Assembly (NCBI GenBank): GCA_945868215.1
Contig: CAMBLN010000003.1
Location: forward strand, 1 to 48,889
DNA from: Opitutus sp. GAS368
GTDB taxonomy: Bacteria > Verrucomicrobiota > Verrucomicrobiia > Opitutales > Opitutaceae
DNA length: 48,889 nt
Reading direction: 5' to 3'
The notes under the pieces are model-generated. The model was not told where the DNA came from. It saw nothing but the letters and a program-made list of their open reading frames with translations, and made no database searches. A program made the position numbers and the translations under genes. Each line of letters starts with the position of its first letter. Position 1 is the stretch's first letter. Positions 35,122 through 43,092 of this stretch are shown piece after piece.

Positions 35122-36591
35122 TCACGCGTCGCGCTCCACGATACTCTCACCCCGCAAACTCTTAAACGCCGCCAACGCCGCCTCGCGTGCCTGCGCGTGA
35201 TCGACAATCGGATCCGGATAATTCCCCTCCACCCGCGCATACTCGCGCACATTCTCCGGCGCGGTCCACGGCGCGTGCAGAAATTTATCCGGCAGCTTCG
35301 CGATCTCCGGCACCCACTTGCGCACATACGCACCTTCCCCGTCAAAACGCTCTCCCTGCGTCACCGGCGCAAAGACCCTAAAATACGGCGCCGCATCCGC
35401 CCCGCACCCCGCGCTCCACTGCCAGCCGAGCGTGTTCTGCGCAAGGTCCGCATCGACCAGCGTATCCCAAAACCACTCCGCGCCATGCTGCCACGGCAGC
35501 CGCAGGTGTTTCACCAAAAACGACGCCACGACCATGCGCACGCGGTTGTGCATCCACCCCGTGTGCCACAGCTCGCGCATGCCCGCGTCCACGATCGGAT
35601 ACCCCGTCTGCCCGCGCTGCCACGCCCGCAACAACACTCCGCTCTTATCCTCGGCCCACGGAAACTTCTTAAAATCCTCCCGCAACGGCTCGGTCGGCGT
35701 CTGCGGAAAATGAAACAACAGGTGATGCGCAAACTCGCGCCAACCCACCTCGCTCAAAAACGTCTGCGACCCCTTGTTCGGCGGGAACACCCCGCTGTCC
35801 TTCGACAACGCCTGCACCGCCGCCCACACCTGCCGCGGACCAATCTCGCCAAAATGAAAATGCGGCGACAACCGCGACGTCCCCTCGATCCCCGGCGTGT
35901 TCCGCTGATCCGCATACGCCTCCATCGCCTTCGCCACAAACCGCTTCAACTGCGTCTGCGCCCCCGCCTCGCCCGGAGTCCACGTCTCGTAAAATCCGCC
36001 GTCCCACTTGATCGTCGGTAACAGCCCCAACTCCGTCACCTCCAGCGACGCCGGCCACTCCGCCGGAGCCGGAAAGTCGCCCTTGCGAATCGCCACCGCC
36101 GGAGCCATCGGCAGCGTGAGGCAATGCCGCCAGTAAGGCGTGAACACCTGAAACGGTTTCCCCTGCTTGTTCTGAATCGTGTGCGGCTCGAACAGCAGCG
36201 CCGAATTAAAGCTCTTCGCCTCGATCTTCGCCGCAATCAGATCGGCCTTGATCGTCTTGTCCCTCGCGATCACCGCCGGCTCGTATCGTCGATTCCAATA
36301 CACCGCTTCCGCTCCCGTAGCCGTGATCAAATCACTCAGCACCTCCCCGCTGTCTCCGCGCGCCACGATCAACCGCGAACCACGCGCCTGGAGCGACGCA
36401 TCCAGCGCGACCAGCGAATGATGCAGCCACCACTTCGTCGCCCCGCCCGCCGGCCAATCGCCCTCGCCTGCCTCGTCCCAGATATACACCGGAATCACCG
36501 GCCCGCCCCGGGCCAAGGCCGCATGAAGCGCGGCGTTGTCCTGCAGGCGCAGGTCTTGACGAAACCAGAGGATGACAGGGGAAGCGCTCAC
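35122..36591 (-). CDS. phr: Deoxyribodipyrimidine photolyase (class I)
   Basis: Light-driven repair of cyclobutane pyrimidine dimers. 489 aa. The N-terminal antenna domain begins ILWFRQDLRLQDN (about 7-19). The FAD domain has GTSRLSPHFHFGEIGPRQ, the WREF block, and QTGYPIVDAGMRELWHTGWMHNR (about 343-365), then GWQWSAGCGADAAPYFRVF. Trp residues of the electron chain fit. It starts 97 bp from sufT and is followed by the FeS photolyase 165 bp on. The ~165-bp gap between the photolyases holds no gene. Confidence 0.96.
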   Translation of the reverse strand: MSASPVILWFRQDLRLQDNAALHAALARGGPVIPVYIWDEAGEGDWPAGGATKWWLHHSLVALDASLQARGSRLIVARGDSGEVLSDLITATGAEAVYWNRRYEPAVIARDKTIKADLIAAKIEAKSFNSALLFEPHTIQNKQGKPFQVFTPYWRHCLTLPMAPAVAIRKGDFPAPAEWPASLEVTELGLLPTIKWDGGFYETWTPGEAGAQTQLKRFVAKAMEAYADQRNTPGIEGTSRLSPHFHFGEIGPRQVWAAVQALSKDSGVFPPNKGSQTFLSEVGWREFAHHLLFHFPQTPTEPLREDFKKFPWAEDKSGVLLRAWQRGQTGYPIVDAGMRELWHTGWMHNRVRMVVASFLVKHLRLPWQHGAEWFWDTLVDADLAQNTLGWQWSAGCGADAAPYFRVFAPVTQGERFDGEGAYVRKWVPEIAKLPDKFLHAPWTAPENVREYARVEGNYPDPIVDHAQAREAALAAFKSLRGESIVERDA

Positions 36592-36687
36592 GTGGATTTA
36601 CCGCCGAAGAAGCGCAGTCTGATGCACTTTGCAATCCGCTCGCTCATAAAAGACAGGGCCGACACTCCGCTGCCCGTCGCCTCCGCC

Positions 36688-37230
36688 TCACTCCAACCCC
36701 AACGCCTTCCGCCCCGCGTCCGAGATCATCTGCGGCGTCCAGATCGGATCCCACACGATGTGCACCTTCGCCGACTCCACCGTCGGCAGCGCCGCGATCT
36801 TCGAGCGCGCATCCTCCGCGATCACCGGCCCCATGCCGCAACCTTGCGCGGTCAGCGTCATCTTCACTTCCACCTCGTGCCCGCCCGTCGGCGTCTTCTC
36901 CACGCTCAAATCATAAACCAACCCGAGGTCCACGATGTTCACCGGAATCTCCGGATCAAAACAGGTCTTCATCGCCGCCCACACCGCCTCCTCGCTGAAC
37001 TCGCCCGTCGCCGCCGGTTTGGTCTCCGCCAGCTTCGCCACATCAAATCCCTGCAACGCATCCGCGTTCTCGCGCGTGATGCGAAACAGCCCGCGGTCCG
37101 TGCGCACCGTCACGCTGCCGCCCAGCGTCTGCATGACATGCGCCGCCGTGCCCGCCGTGAGCGTGACGGTGTCGCCCGCCGGAATGACCGTGGCCGTGAT
37201 ATCGCGAGTGAGTATGGTGTCGTTGGACAT
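36688..37230 (-). CDS. sufT: Probable SufT (FeS cluster assembly, MIP18 family)
   Basis: 180 aa. A short N-terminal SufT-specific region is followed by a MIP18/DUF59 domain from about 78: FDPEIPVNIVDLGLVYD and MTLTAQGCGMGPVIAEDARSK carry the conserved Asp-Pro-Glu and the Cys of the family, and VWDPIWTPQMIS closes it. SufT helps maturation of FeS proteins, mainly under high demand or low iron. No sufBCD is nearby. It is 97 bp from the photolyase gene and 76 bp from sppA on the same strand. Confidence 0.9.
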   Translation of the reverse strand: MSNDTILTRDITATVIPAGDTVTLTAGTAAHVMQTLGGSVTVRTDRGLFRITRENADALQGFDVAKLAETKPAATGEFSEEAVWAAMKTCFDPEIPVNIVDLGLVYDLSVEKTPTGGHEVEVKMTLTAQGCGMGPVIAEDARSKIAALPTVESAKVHIVWDPIWTPQMISDAGRKALGLE

Positions 37231-37306
37231 AGGTTAAAAAAATTTGTCTACTTTGCGTTCTTTGCGATCTCCCCGTCTTTGCGTTAAAAGTCCGCCTCGG
37301 TATTCG

Positions 37307-39103
37307 TCACCGCACGTTGATCTCCAGCGGCAACCGCGCGTAGATCCCCTTCGGATCATTAAACTGCCCCAGCGTCTTCGCCTGCTCTTCCACCGTCGCC
37401 ATCACCTGCGAAACCAACCCGCCCTGCTTCGCCTGCGCCGGCCGCGCATCTTCCAGCCACGCCGTCAGCATCTCTCCAAAGGTCTGCGACTGCGGAAACT
37501 CCGTCAGCTTGTAATCCGTCCCCAGCCCCGCCGTCTTCGCCGCGTGCGCCACGGCCGCGTCCAGTCCGCCCAGTTCATCCACCAGCCCGAGTTTCACCGC
37601 CTCGCGGCCCGACCACACGCGACCGCCCGCGATCTTCCGCACCTCGGCCGGATCGAGCTTCCGCCCTTCCGCCACTTTGCGGATGAACTCTCCGTAGATC
37701 CACTCGACCATGCCTTGGAAAACCGCCAGCTCCCCTTCCGTCTTCGGCCGCGTCACTGTGAAAATATCCGCATACTTCCCGGTCTTCACCCCGTCGAAGG
37801 TCACCCCGAGGTCGTTCGCCAGTTTTTTGATGTCGAAGTGTATGCCGACCACCCCGATCGACCCCGTGATGGTCGTCGGCTCCGCATAAATACGCGCCGC
37901 GTATGCGGAAATCCAATACCCGCCCGACGCCGCGTAACTGCCCATCGACACCACCACCGGCTTCACTTCCGCCGCCAGCCGCAGCTCGCGCTGGATGTAT
38001 TCCGACGCCGTCGCCGAGCCGCCCGGACTGTTCACGCGCAGCACGATCGCCTTCACGTTCTTGTCCTGCCTCAACGCCCGCAACTCGCGCGAAAACCGCT
38101 CCCCGCCCACTTCGTCGGCCTCGCCTTCGCCGTCCACGATCGCCCCTTCCGCATACACCACCGCGATTTCATTCTTCGCGTTCCCGCCTTCCTTCGCCAA
38201 TCCCCTCGCATAATCCGCCAGCCCCACTTGCTTGAAGGGCTCCGCCTCGTCCGTCCGCCCCGTCGCCACTTTGAGCTGCGCGAGCACTTCATCCCGATAC
38301 GCCAGCCGGTCCACCAGCCCCGCCTTCAACGCCGTCTCCGGCCGGATGAGTCCTTCCGCATCCACCAGCGCCTGCATGTCCTCCGGCTTCATACCGCGGT
38401 CCGCCGCCATGTCCGCCCGCAGATCGCTCCACAAATCGCCGAGTAATTTTTCCAACTGCAGCCGGTTCTCCGGACTCAGGTCTTTGCGCACAAACGGCTC
38501 CGCGTAGGATTTGAACTCGCCCACTTTCGTCACTTGCACGCCCACGCCGAACCGCTCGAACGCCCCTGCAAAAAACGTCGGTTCGCTCGCCAGTCCGGGC
38601 ACCATCAGGGTGCCATACGGATTGAGCACCAGGTCGCTCGCCCCCGCCGCCAGATACAGGTCGCCCGTCGTCGCGAAATCCAGATACGCCACCACCGGCT
38701 TCCCCGATTTCCGGAAACCCGCCAGCGCCGCGCGCACTTCCGACAACACCGCGAACCCGCTGCCGTATCCGTCCGGTGTCAGGCTGCCCGTCAACACCAC
38801 GCCCGCGATGCGTTTGTCCCCCGCCGCCTCGCGCAACGCCCGCGTCACCGCCCTCAATTGCAGCGTCGCCACCCCTCCTCCGCCCACCAGATCCCCCAGC
38901 CCCGCCCCGTCGATCTCCGGGGGCGCGTCCGTGATGTTCGCGCTCAAATCAAACACCAGATACGAGCCCGTCTCCACCGGTGCCGCCGGCGGCTGGAACG
39001 ACCCCGCCGCCACGATAAGTCCGAAGCCCACCACCAGCAATCCGGTCACCGCGAGCGCGAGAGCCGCCAGCGTGCCGAGGAACGACGCAAAGAAGTTCTT
39101 CAT
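37307..39103 (-). CDS. sppA: Signal peptide peptidase SppA (67K type)
   Basis: 598 aa from ATG 39103 (MKNFFASFLGTLAAL). An N-terminal transmembrane helix (about 5-35) is followed by two tandem ClpP-like domains. The catalytic Lys is in KVGEFKSYAEPF (first domain, about 195) and the Ser is in MGSYAASGGYWIS (second domain, about 395). VNSPGGSATASEYI is also conserved. It degrades cleaved signal peptides in the membrane. The track start adds 17 residues and is rejected. Confidence 0.95.
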   Translation of the reverse strand: MKNFFASFLGTLAALALAVTGLLVVGFGLIVAAGSFQPPAAPVETGSYLVFDLSANITDAPPEIDGAGLGDLVGGGGVATLQLRAVTRALREAAGDKRIAGVVLTGSLTPDGYGSGFAVLSEVRAALAGFRKSGKPVVAYLDFATTGDLYLAAGASDLVLNPYGTLMVPGLASEPTFFAGAFERFGVGVQVTKVGEFKSYAEPFVRKDLSPENRLQLEKLLGDLWSDLRADMAADRGMKPEDMQALVDAEGLIRPETALKAGLVDRLAYRDEVLAQLKVATGRTDEAEPFKQVGLADYARGLAKEGGNAKNEIAVVYAEGAIVDGEGEADEVGGERFSRELRALRQDKNVKAIVLRVNSPGGSATASEYIQRELRLAAEVKPVVVSMGSYAASGGYWISAYAARIYAEPTTITGSIGVVGIHFDIKKLANDLGVTFDGVKTGKYADIFTVTRPKTEGELAVFQGMVEWIYGEFIRKVAEGRKLDPAEVRKIAGGRVWSGREAVKLGLVDELGGLDAAVAHAAKTAGLGTDYKLTEFPQSQTFGEMLTAWLEDARPAQAKQGGLVSQVMATVEEQAKTLGQFNDPKGIYARLPLEINVR

Positions 39104-39253
39104 AAGATGCCGCACCCTACCTTCCCCGCGCCACACCGCCAGCCCTCTTTCCAAAGTCCGCGCCGTCCTCCCCTCGCACCATCACTCCGGCACGATCCCC
39201 GCTACAGTTTTCCCGTCACTGCACCGTTGCTTAACCAGAGTTGCGATTCATCC

Positions 39254-40765
39254 ATGCCGCCGCTTAATCCTCAATCGATGTCCGAGCAAAAAGACCTCCT
39301 GACCACCAACCGCAAGGCCCTCACGATCAATCTCGACGAGCCCAAATACGGCACGTTCGCCGAAATCGGCGCCGGCCAGGAGGTCGCCCGCATCTTTTTC
39401 CAGGCCGGCGGCGCCGCCGGCACCATCGCCAAATCCATGTCCGCCTACGACATGACGTTCAGCGACGCCATCTACGGCAAGGCCCCGCGCTACGTCTCGC
39501 GCGAGCGCCTCGGCCTCATGCTCGACCACGAATACACCTTGCTACTCGAGCGTCTCGGCGAAAAACGCGGACCCAACACCACCTTCTTCGTCTTCGCCGA
39601 CACCGTCGCCGCCCGCAATTACAAGGGCACCAACGAGGCCCACGGCTGGATGGGCATCCGTTTCCAGACCGAGCCCCACGGCCCGCCCAGCGACCTCATG
39701 ATCCACGTCCGCATGTGGGACAAGGACAAACTCCTCCAGCAACAGGCCCTCGGCATCGTCGGCACCAACCTCATCTACGGAGCCTTCTACTACCGCGACA
39801 ACCCCGAGGAGCTCATCAAATCACTCCTCGATAACATCGGCCCCGACCGCATCGAGGTGGACATGCTCAAGATGAGCGGCCCCGCCTTCGGCCCCGTGGA
39901 CAACCGCCTGATGTCGCTCTACCTCGTGCGTCACAAGCTCACCAACGCCGTCATGTTCGGCCCCGGCGGCGACGTCCTGCAACCGTCCGAGATCCTCTAC
40001 AAAAAAGCCGTCCTCGTGGAGCGCGGCAGTTTCCGCCCCGTCACCCACGTCAACGTCGATATGCTCAACTGCGCCTGCGCCCAGTTCATGCAGGAGCCGC
40101 AGGTAAAGGGCAAAGACGTCGTCGTGCTCATGGAGATCACCATGAACAACCTCCTGGCTTCCGGCGGACTCGACGCGCAGGACTTCCTCTCCCGCGTCGA
40201 TCTGCTCGGCGACATCGGCTTCACCGTGCTGATTTCCGACTACTCCGAGTATTACCGCCTCACGTCCTATTTCCGCCGCTACACGCAGGAGATGATCGGC
40301 GTCGCCCTCGGCATCAACAACCTCCTGGAGATCTTCAACGAGAAGTATTACGAGAACCTCCCCGGCGGTATTCTGGAGAACTTCGGACGTCTCTTCCGCT
40401 ACGCCGTGAAGCTCTACATCTACCCGATGCAGCAGCTCGCCTATGACCGTTACCTCACCGCCGGCCACCCCGCCGCCGTGCCCGAAAACGTCGTCGGTTC
40501 GCCTTTCGCCGCCAACGTCCTGATCAACGCCAAAAACCTCCAGGTCGAGGCGCACCTCAGCAACCTCTACGCTCACTTGCTGGAGAACCACTACATCGAG
40601 TGCATCGTCGGCTACGACAAATCCATCCTCAGCATCTTCTCGCGCGACGTCCTGCAACGCATCCAGAACAACGACGCCACTTGGGAAACGATGGTCCCCC
40701 CGCTCGTCGCCACCGCCATCAAAAAACGCGGCCTCTTCGGCCACACCGCCCCGCTGCCCGCCTAG
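39254..40765 (+). CDS. Conserved protein of unknown function (often named TonB-receptor or nicotinate-nucleotide adenylyltransferase)
   Basis: 503 aa from ATG 39254 (an ATG at 39278, MSEQKDLL, is also plausible). Shares the strongly conserved start with many phyla: NRKALTINLDEPKYGTFAEI, GAGQEVARIFFQAGGAAGTI and AKSMSAYDMTFSDAIYG. No signal peptide, transmembrane helix or beta-barrel, so the TonB-receptor name used for some relatives is not supported. No HIGH-type or other nucleotidyl-transfer motif is apparent, so the adenylyltransferase label is doubtful too. It is probably cytoplasmic. The 743-aa track ORF is an extension through sppA. A 186-bp element follows one base after the stop. Confidence 0.8.
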   Translation: MPPLNPQSMSEQKDLLTTNRKALTINLDEPKYGTFAEIGAGQEVARIFFQAGGAAGTIAKSMSAYDMTFSDAIYGKAPRYVSRERLGLMLDHEYTLLLERLGEKRGPNTTFFVFADTVAARNYKGTNEAHGWMGIRFQTEPHGPPSDLMIHVRMWDKDKLLQQQALGIVGTNLIYGAFYYRDNPEELIKSLLDNIGPDRIEVDMLKMSGPAFGPVDNRLMSLYLVRHKLTNAVMFGPGGDVLQPSEILYKKAVLVERGSFRPVTHVNVDMLNCACAQFMQEPQVKGKDVVVLMEITMNNLLASGGLDAQDFLSRVDLLGDIGFTVLISDYSEYYRLTSYFRRYTQEMIGVALGINNLLEIFNEKYYENLPGGILENFGRLFRYAVKLYIYPMQQLAYDRYLTAGHPAAVPENVVGSPFAANVLINAKNLQVEAHLSNLYAHLLENHYIECIVGYDKSILSIFSRDVLQRIQNNDATWETMVPPLVATAIKKRGLFGHTAPLPA

Positions 40766-40766
40766 C

Positions 40767-40952
40767 TTTCCAGTGTAGTGTCGCACAAATACGTCTGCGG
40801 ATAAAACAGGGTGCTCAAGGAGAACGGACATTCCTGTCCGTTGGCTCGAAGGTTCGATAAGCCCGTGAATATCATCCAGCGGACAAGACTGTCCGTTCTC
40901 TCATCACTCCGACCGAATCCGTAGGGTCATTCACGCGACACTACCCTGGAAA
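40767..40952. mobile_element. MITE-like element with 18-bp terminal inverted repeats
   Basis: TTTCCAGTGTAGTGTCGC (40767-40784) and GCGACACTACCCTGGAAA (40935-40952) are inverted repeats with one mismatch. The 186-bp interior has no ORF, so it is non-autonomous. It starts one base after the stop of the conserved gene. No clear target duplication could be seen. No transposase with these ends is in the window. Confidence 0.7.
40820..40900. repeat. Inverted REP-like pair inside the MITE-like element
   Basis: Two ~25-bp units face each other: gagaacggacattcctgtcc... at 40820-40844 and ...gacaagactgtccgttctc at 40876-40900. Each is itself a hairpin (acggaca/tgtccgt; cggaca/tgtccg). A second family, distinct from the pair at 6454. 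Confidence 0.65.
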
Positions 40953-40999
40953 TTACCCGGCGGTGCGCCGATCACACGCACTTCCTTCACCCTCCGTTT

Positions 41000-41290
41000 A
41001 TGGATTATGATCGCGAACACCTCGACCGCGACGCACTCATCGCGGAAGTGAAAAAACTTCGCGCCGGCATCCGCCACCATCGTGACAACAGCGGACACGA
41101 GCTCTGCTGGCACCACCCTCAATTATGGGGACTTCTCCCCGAAAACACCGCTCCCTCCATCGCCGTGCCCGCATGGCCCCAGTTCCTGCGCGGTTGCCTT
41201 AAATACCGCGAGTCTCTGGACACCCAGCTTCCCGAAGCGCCCCGCACAACCGCGGAGTTTCAGCCCCCGTCCGATTCCCCCGCAGCCTGA
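41000..41290 (+). CDS. Small conserved protein (HELCWHHPQLW motif)
   Basis: 96 aa, no signal or transmembrane segment. Residues about 33-50 read GHELCWHHPQLWGLLPE, followed by WPQFLRGCLKYRESLD. This block is familiar from hypothetical proteins of Proteobacteria and others (from memory); His/Cys/Trp spacing could hold a metal. The ATG at 41000 starts MDYDREHLDRDALIAEVK. Function unknown. dapF follows 72 bp downstream. Confidence 0.75.
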   Translation: MDYDREHLDRDALIAEVKKLRAGIRHHRDNSGHELCWHHPQLWGLLPENTAPSIAVPAWPQFLRGCLKYRESLDTQLPEAPRTTAEFQPPSDSPAA

Positions 41291-41362
41291 AAGCAGGGTG
41301 CCGTTCAGATTTTCCGTGTCATCCGCGGTTTCGGCAGACAACACTCAGCGCTCTTTTCATCC

Positions 41363-42217
41363 ATGCGCTTCTACAAATACCACGCCCTCGGCAACGACTA
41401 CATCGTCTGCGATCCCGTTGATTTCCCCCAGTGGAAAAACGGTCCGTCCGTCGACGAGATCCGCGTTATCTGCCACCGCAACTTCGGCGTCGGCTCCGAC
41501 GGCATTCTCTGGGGTCCGCTCCCTTCCGAAAAATCCGAATTCGGCCTGCGCATCTTCAACCCCGACGGCTCCGAGGCCGAAAAATCCGGCAACGGCCTGC
41601 GCATTTTCTCGCGCTATCTTTGGGATCAAAAACTCGCCAAAAACGCCACGTTCACCATCGAAACGCCCGGCGGCCAGGTCACGTCCGTCATCAAAGAAGA
41701 CGGCAAACTCATCACCGTGGACATGGGCTCGGTCTCCTTCGTGAGCACCAAAATCCCGCACACCGGCCCCGAGCGCGAGGTCATCAACGAACAGATCACC
41801 GTCCTCGACCGCACGTTCACCTACTGCTCCGCCACCATCGGCAACCCGCATTGCGTGCTGCCGCTCCCCGAGGTCTCCGCCGAGCTCGCCCACAAATACG
41901 GCCCGCACCTCGAAACCCACGCCAACTTCCCGCGCAAAACCAACGTCCAGTTCCTGCAGGTCCTCGACCGCAAAAACATCCGCATCGAGATCTGGGAACG
42001 CGGCGCCGGCTACACGCTCGCTTCCGGCAGCAGCTCCAGCGCCGCCGCCTCGGTCGCCCACAAGCTCGGTCTCGTGGACAACGACATCACCGTCCACATG
42101 CCAGGCGGCACCATCGGCATCGAGATCGGCGCCAACTACGCGATCCGCATGACCGGCACCGTCAACAAAGTCGCCGTCGGCGACATGCACCCGCAGCTCT
42201 TCGAGGTCAAAGTCTGA
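41363..42217 (+). CDS. Diaminopimelate epimerase-like protein with Ser at both Cys sites
   Basis: 284 aa, full DapF fold and length: FYKYHALGNDYIV (about 3-15), FNPDGSEAEKSGNGLR (about 66-80), SATIGNPHCVLP (about 156-167) and WERGAGYTLASGS (about 211-223). In DapF both catalytic bases are Cys (CGNG and ACGTG). Here they are Ser75 (KSGNG) and Ser221 (ASGS), and the usual GAGET Glu is Tyr217. So true LL/meso-DAP epimerase activity is in doubt; it may be a divergent subfamily with another substrate or mechanism. dapA and dapB lie elsewhere in the window. Gene name dapF is tempting but not proven. Confidence 0.88.
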   Translation: MRFYKYHALGNDYIVCDPVDFPQWKNGPSVDEIRVICHRNFGVGSDGILWGPLPSEKSEFGLRIFNPDGSEAEKSGNGLRIFSRYLWDQKLAKNATFTIETPGGQVTSVIKEDGKLITVDMGSVSFVSTKIPHTGPEREVINEQITVLDRTFTYCSATIGNPHCVLPLPEVSAELAHKYGPHLETHANFPRKTNVQFLQVLDRKNIRIEIWERGAGYTLASGSSSSAAASVAHKLGLVDNDITVHMPGGTIGIEIGANYAIRMTGTVNKVAVGDMHPQLFEVKV

Positions 42218-42226
42218 CCCGAAAAC

Positions 42227-42261
42227 AAAAAGGCCCGCCGTTAACCACGGCGGGCCTTTTT
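42227..42261. terminator. Bidirectional terminator after the dapF-like gene
   Basis: Perfect stem aaaaaggcccgccg/cggcgggccttttt, loop ttaacca. It lies 9 bp after the stop, strong on both strands. Confidence 0.92.
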
Positions 42262-42270
42262 GTTTCCGGG

Positions 42271-42372
42271 AAATCCTAAATCCCAAAACCTAAATCCTAA
42301 CCGGAGATCTGCCGAAATGTGTTATCGCCGGTTCCCCGTTAGGATTTAGCCGCTTGGAATTTAGGATTTAAC
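42271..42372. repeat. Long imperfect inverted repeat rich in CCTAAAT
   Basis: Left arm 42271-42304 (aatcctaaatccc...ctaaatcctaacc) and right arm 42334-42372 (gttaggatttag...tttaggattt) are reverse complements over about 30 positions with a few differences; the unpaired centre is about 29 nt. It fills the gap between dapF and the redoxin gene. No ORF is present. Confidence 0.7.
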
Positions 42373-42385
42373 GCGCACCGCGCGT

Positions 42386-43000
42386 TCAATATTTCACCGA
42401 GCACCCATAAGGCTGCGTCGTCGCCTTCTCCACCGGCTTGCCGGCCTTCACCGACGCAAGCGCGTTGACCGCAAACTTTTCAGCCTTCTCCACATCATCC
42501 GCATTCGTCGAACGGATGCTGTCGATCGCCCCGTTATAAACCAGCGTGCCCTCGGCATTGATCACGTAAATCTGCGGCGTGGTCTTCGCGCCGTAAGCCT
42601 TGCCCACCTTGCCATCACTGTCGCGCAGGTAAGCCGTGGGCGCGGCCTTGGTTTTCTCCGACCAAGCGGCGACCATGGCCGCATCATAGTCACCCTGCTT
42701 GCCGGCCGCTGCCGAGTTGATCGAGAGCCACACCGCACCGTCCGCCGTGGCGGCTTTCTGCAGCGCGGGAATGTTGCCGCTCTTCTCGTAGTGTTTCACC
42801 ACAAACGGACACTCCGGATTCACCCACTCCAGGACGACCGTCTTGCCTTTGAAATCGGAAAGGTTGTGCGAAGTGCCCTTGATATCGGTGAGCGTGAAAG
42901 CAGGGGCGGCCTCCCCGACGACAGCGGCGGCATGAACGCCGGCCGCAAAAACAGCAGCCGTCAAGGCCGCGAAACAAGAACGGACAAGTTGGATGGTCAT
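42386..43000 (-). CDS. Exported thioredoxin-like redoxin (AhpC/TSA family)
   Basis: 204 aa with a signal peptide (about 1-24). Thioredoxin-fold redoxin domain: APAFTLTDIKGTSHNL (about 32-47), VLEWVNPECPFVVKHY (about 56-71, single Cys plus an ECPF motif) and KTTPQIYVINAEG (about 139-151). A C-terminal Cys is in QPYGCSVKY and may resolve the first. It is expected to act in the periplasm as a peroxidase or reductase. It stands alone on the minus strand; the TPR gene begins 93 bp beyond its 5' end on the other strand. Confidence 0.88.
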   Translation of the reverse strand: MTIQLVRSCFAALTAAVFAAGVHAAAVVGEAAPAFTLTDIKGTSHNLSDFKGKTVVLEWVNPECPFVVKHYEKSGNIPALQKAATADGAVWLSINSAAAGKQGDYDAAMVAAWSEKTKAAPTAYLRDSDGKVGKAYGAKTTPQIYVINAEGTLVYNGAIDSIRSTNADDVEKAEKFAVNALASVKAGKPVEKATTQPYGCSVKY

Positions 43001-43092
43001 AGCCCTTCGTGAGTCTCACGCGGCGTCGTTTTGTTCCAGTCGCAAATCCCGTTGTTGCTGAAACGAAAAATCCACCCCTACGTTGTGTGCAC

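Noticed and set aside
38534-39253. Long N-terminal extension of the conserved 39254 gene
   Set aside because: It runs antisense through sppA, is Arg/His/Pro-rich, and the family-like sequence begins only at about 39254-39278.
39254-40765. TonB-dependent receptor call
   Set aside because: No signal peptide, TonB box, plug or beta-barrel pattern.
42271-42372. Telomere-like repeat
   Set aside because: CCTAAAT-like units suggest it by eye, but there are only a few copies arranged as an inverted repeat inside a chromosome.
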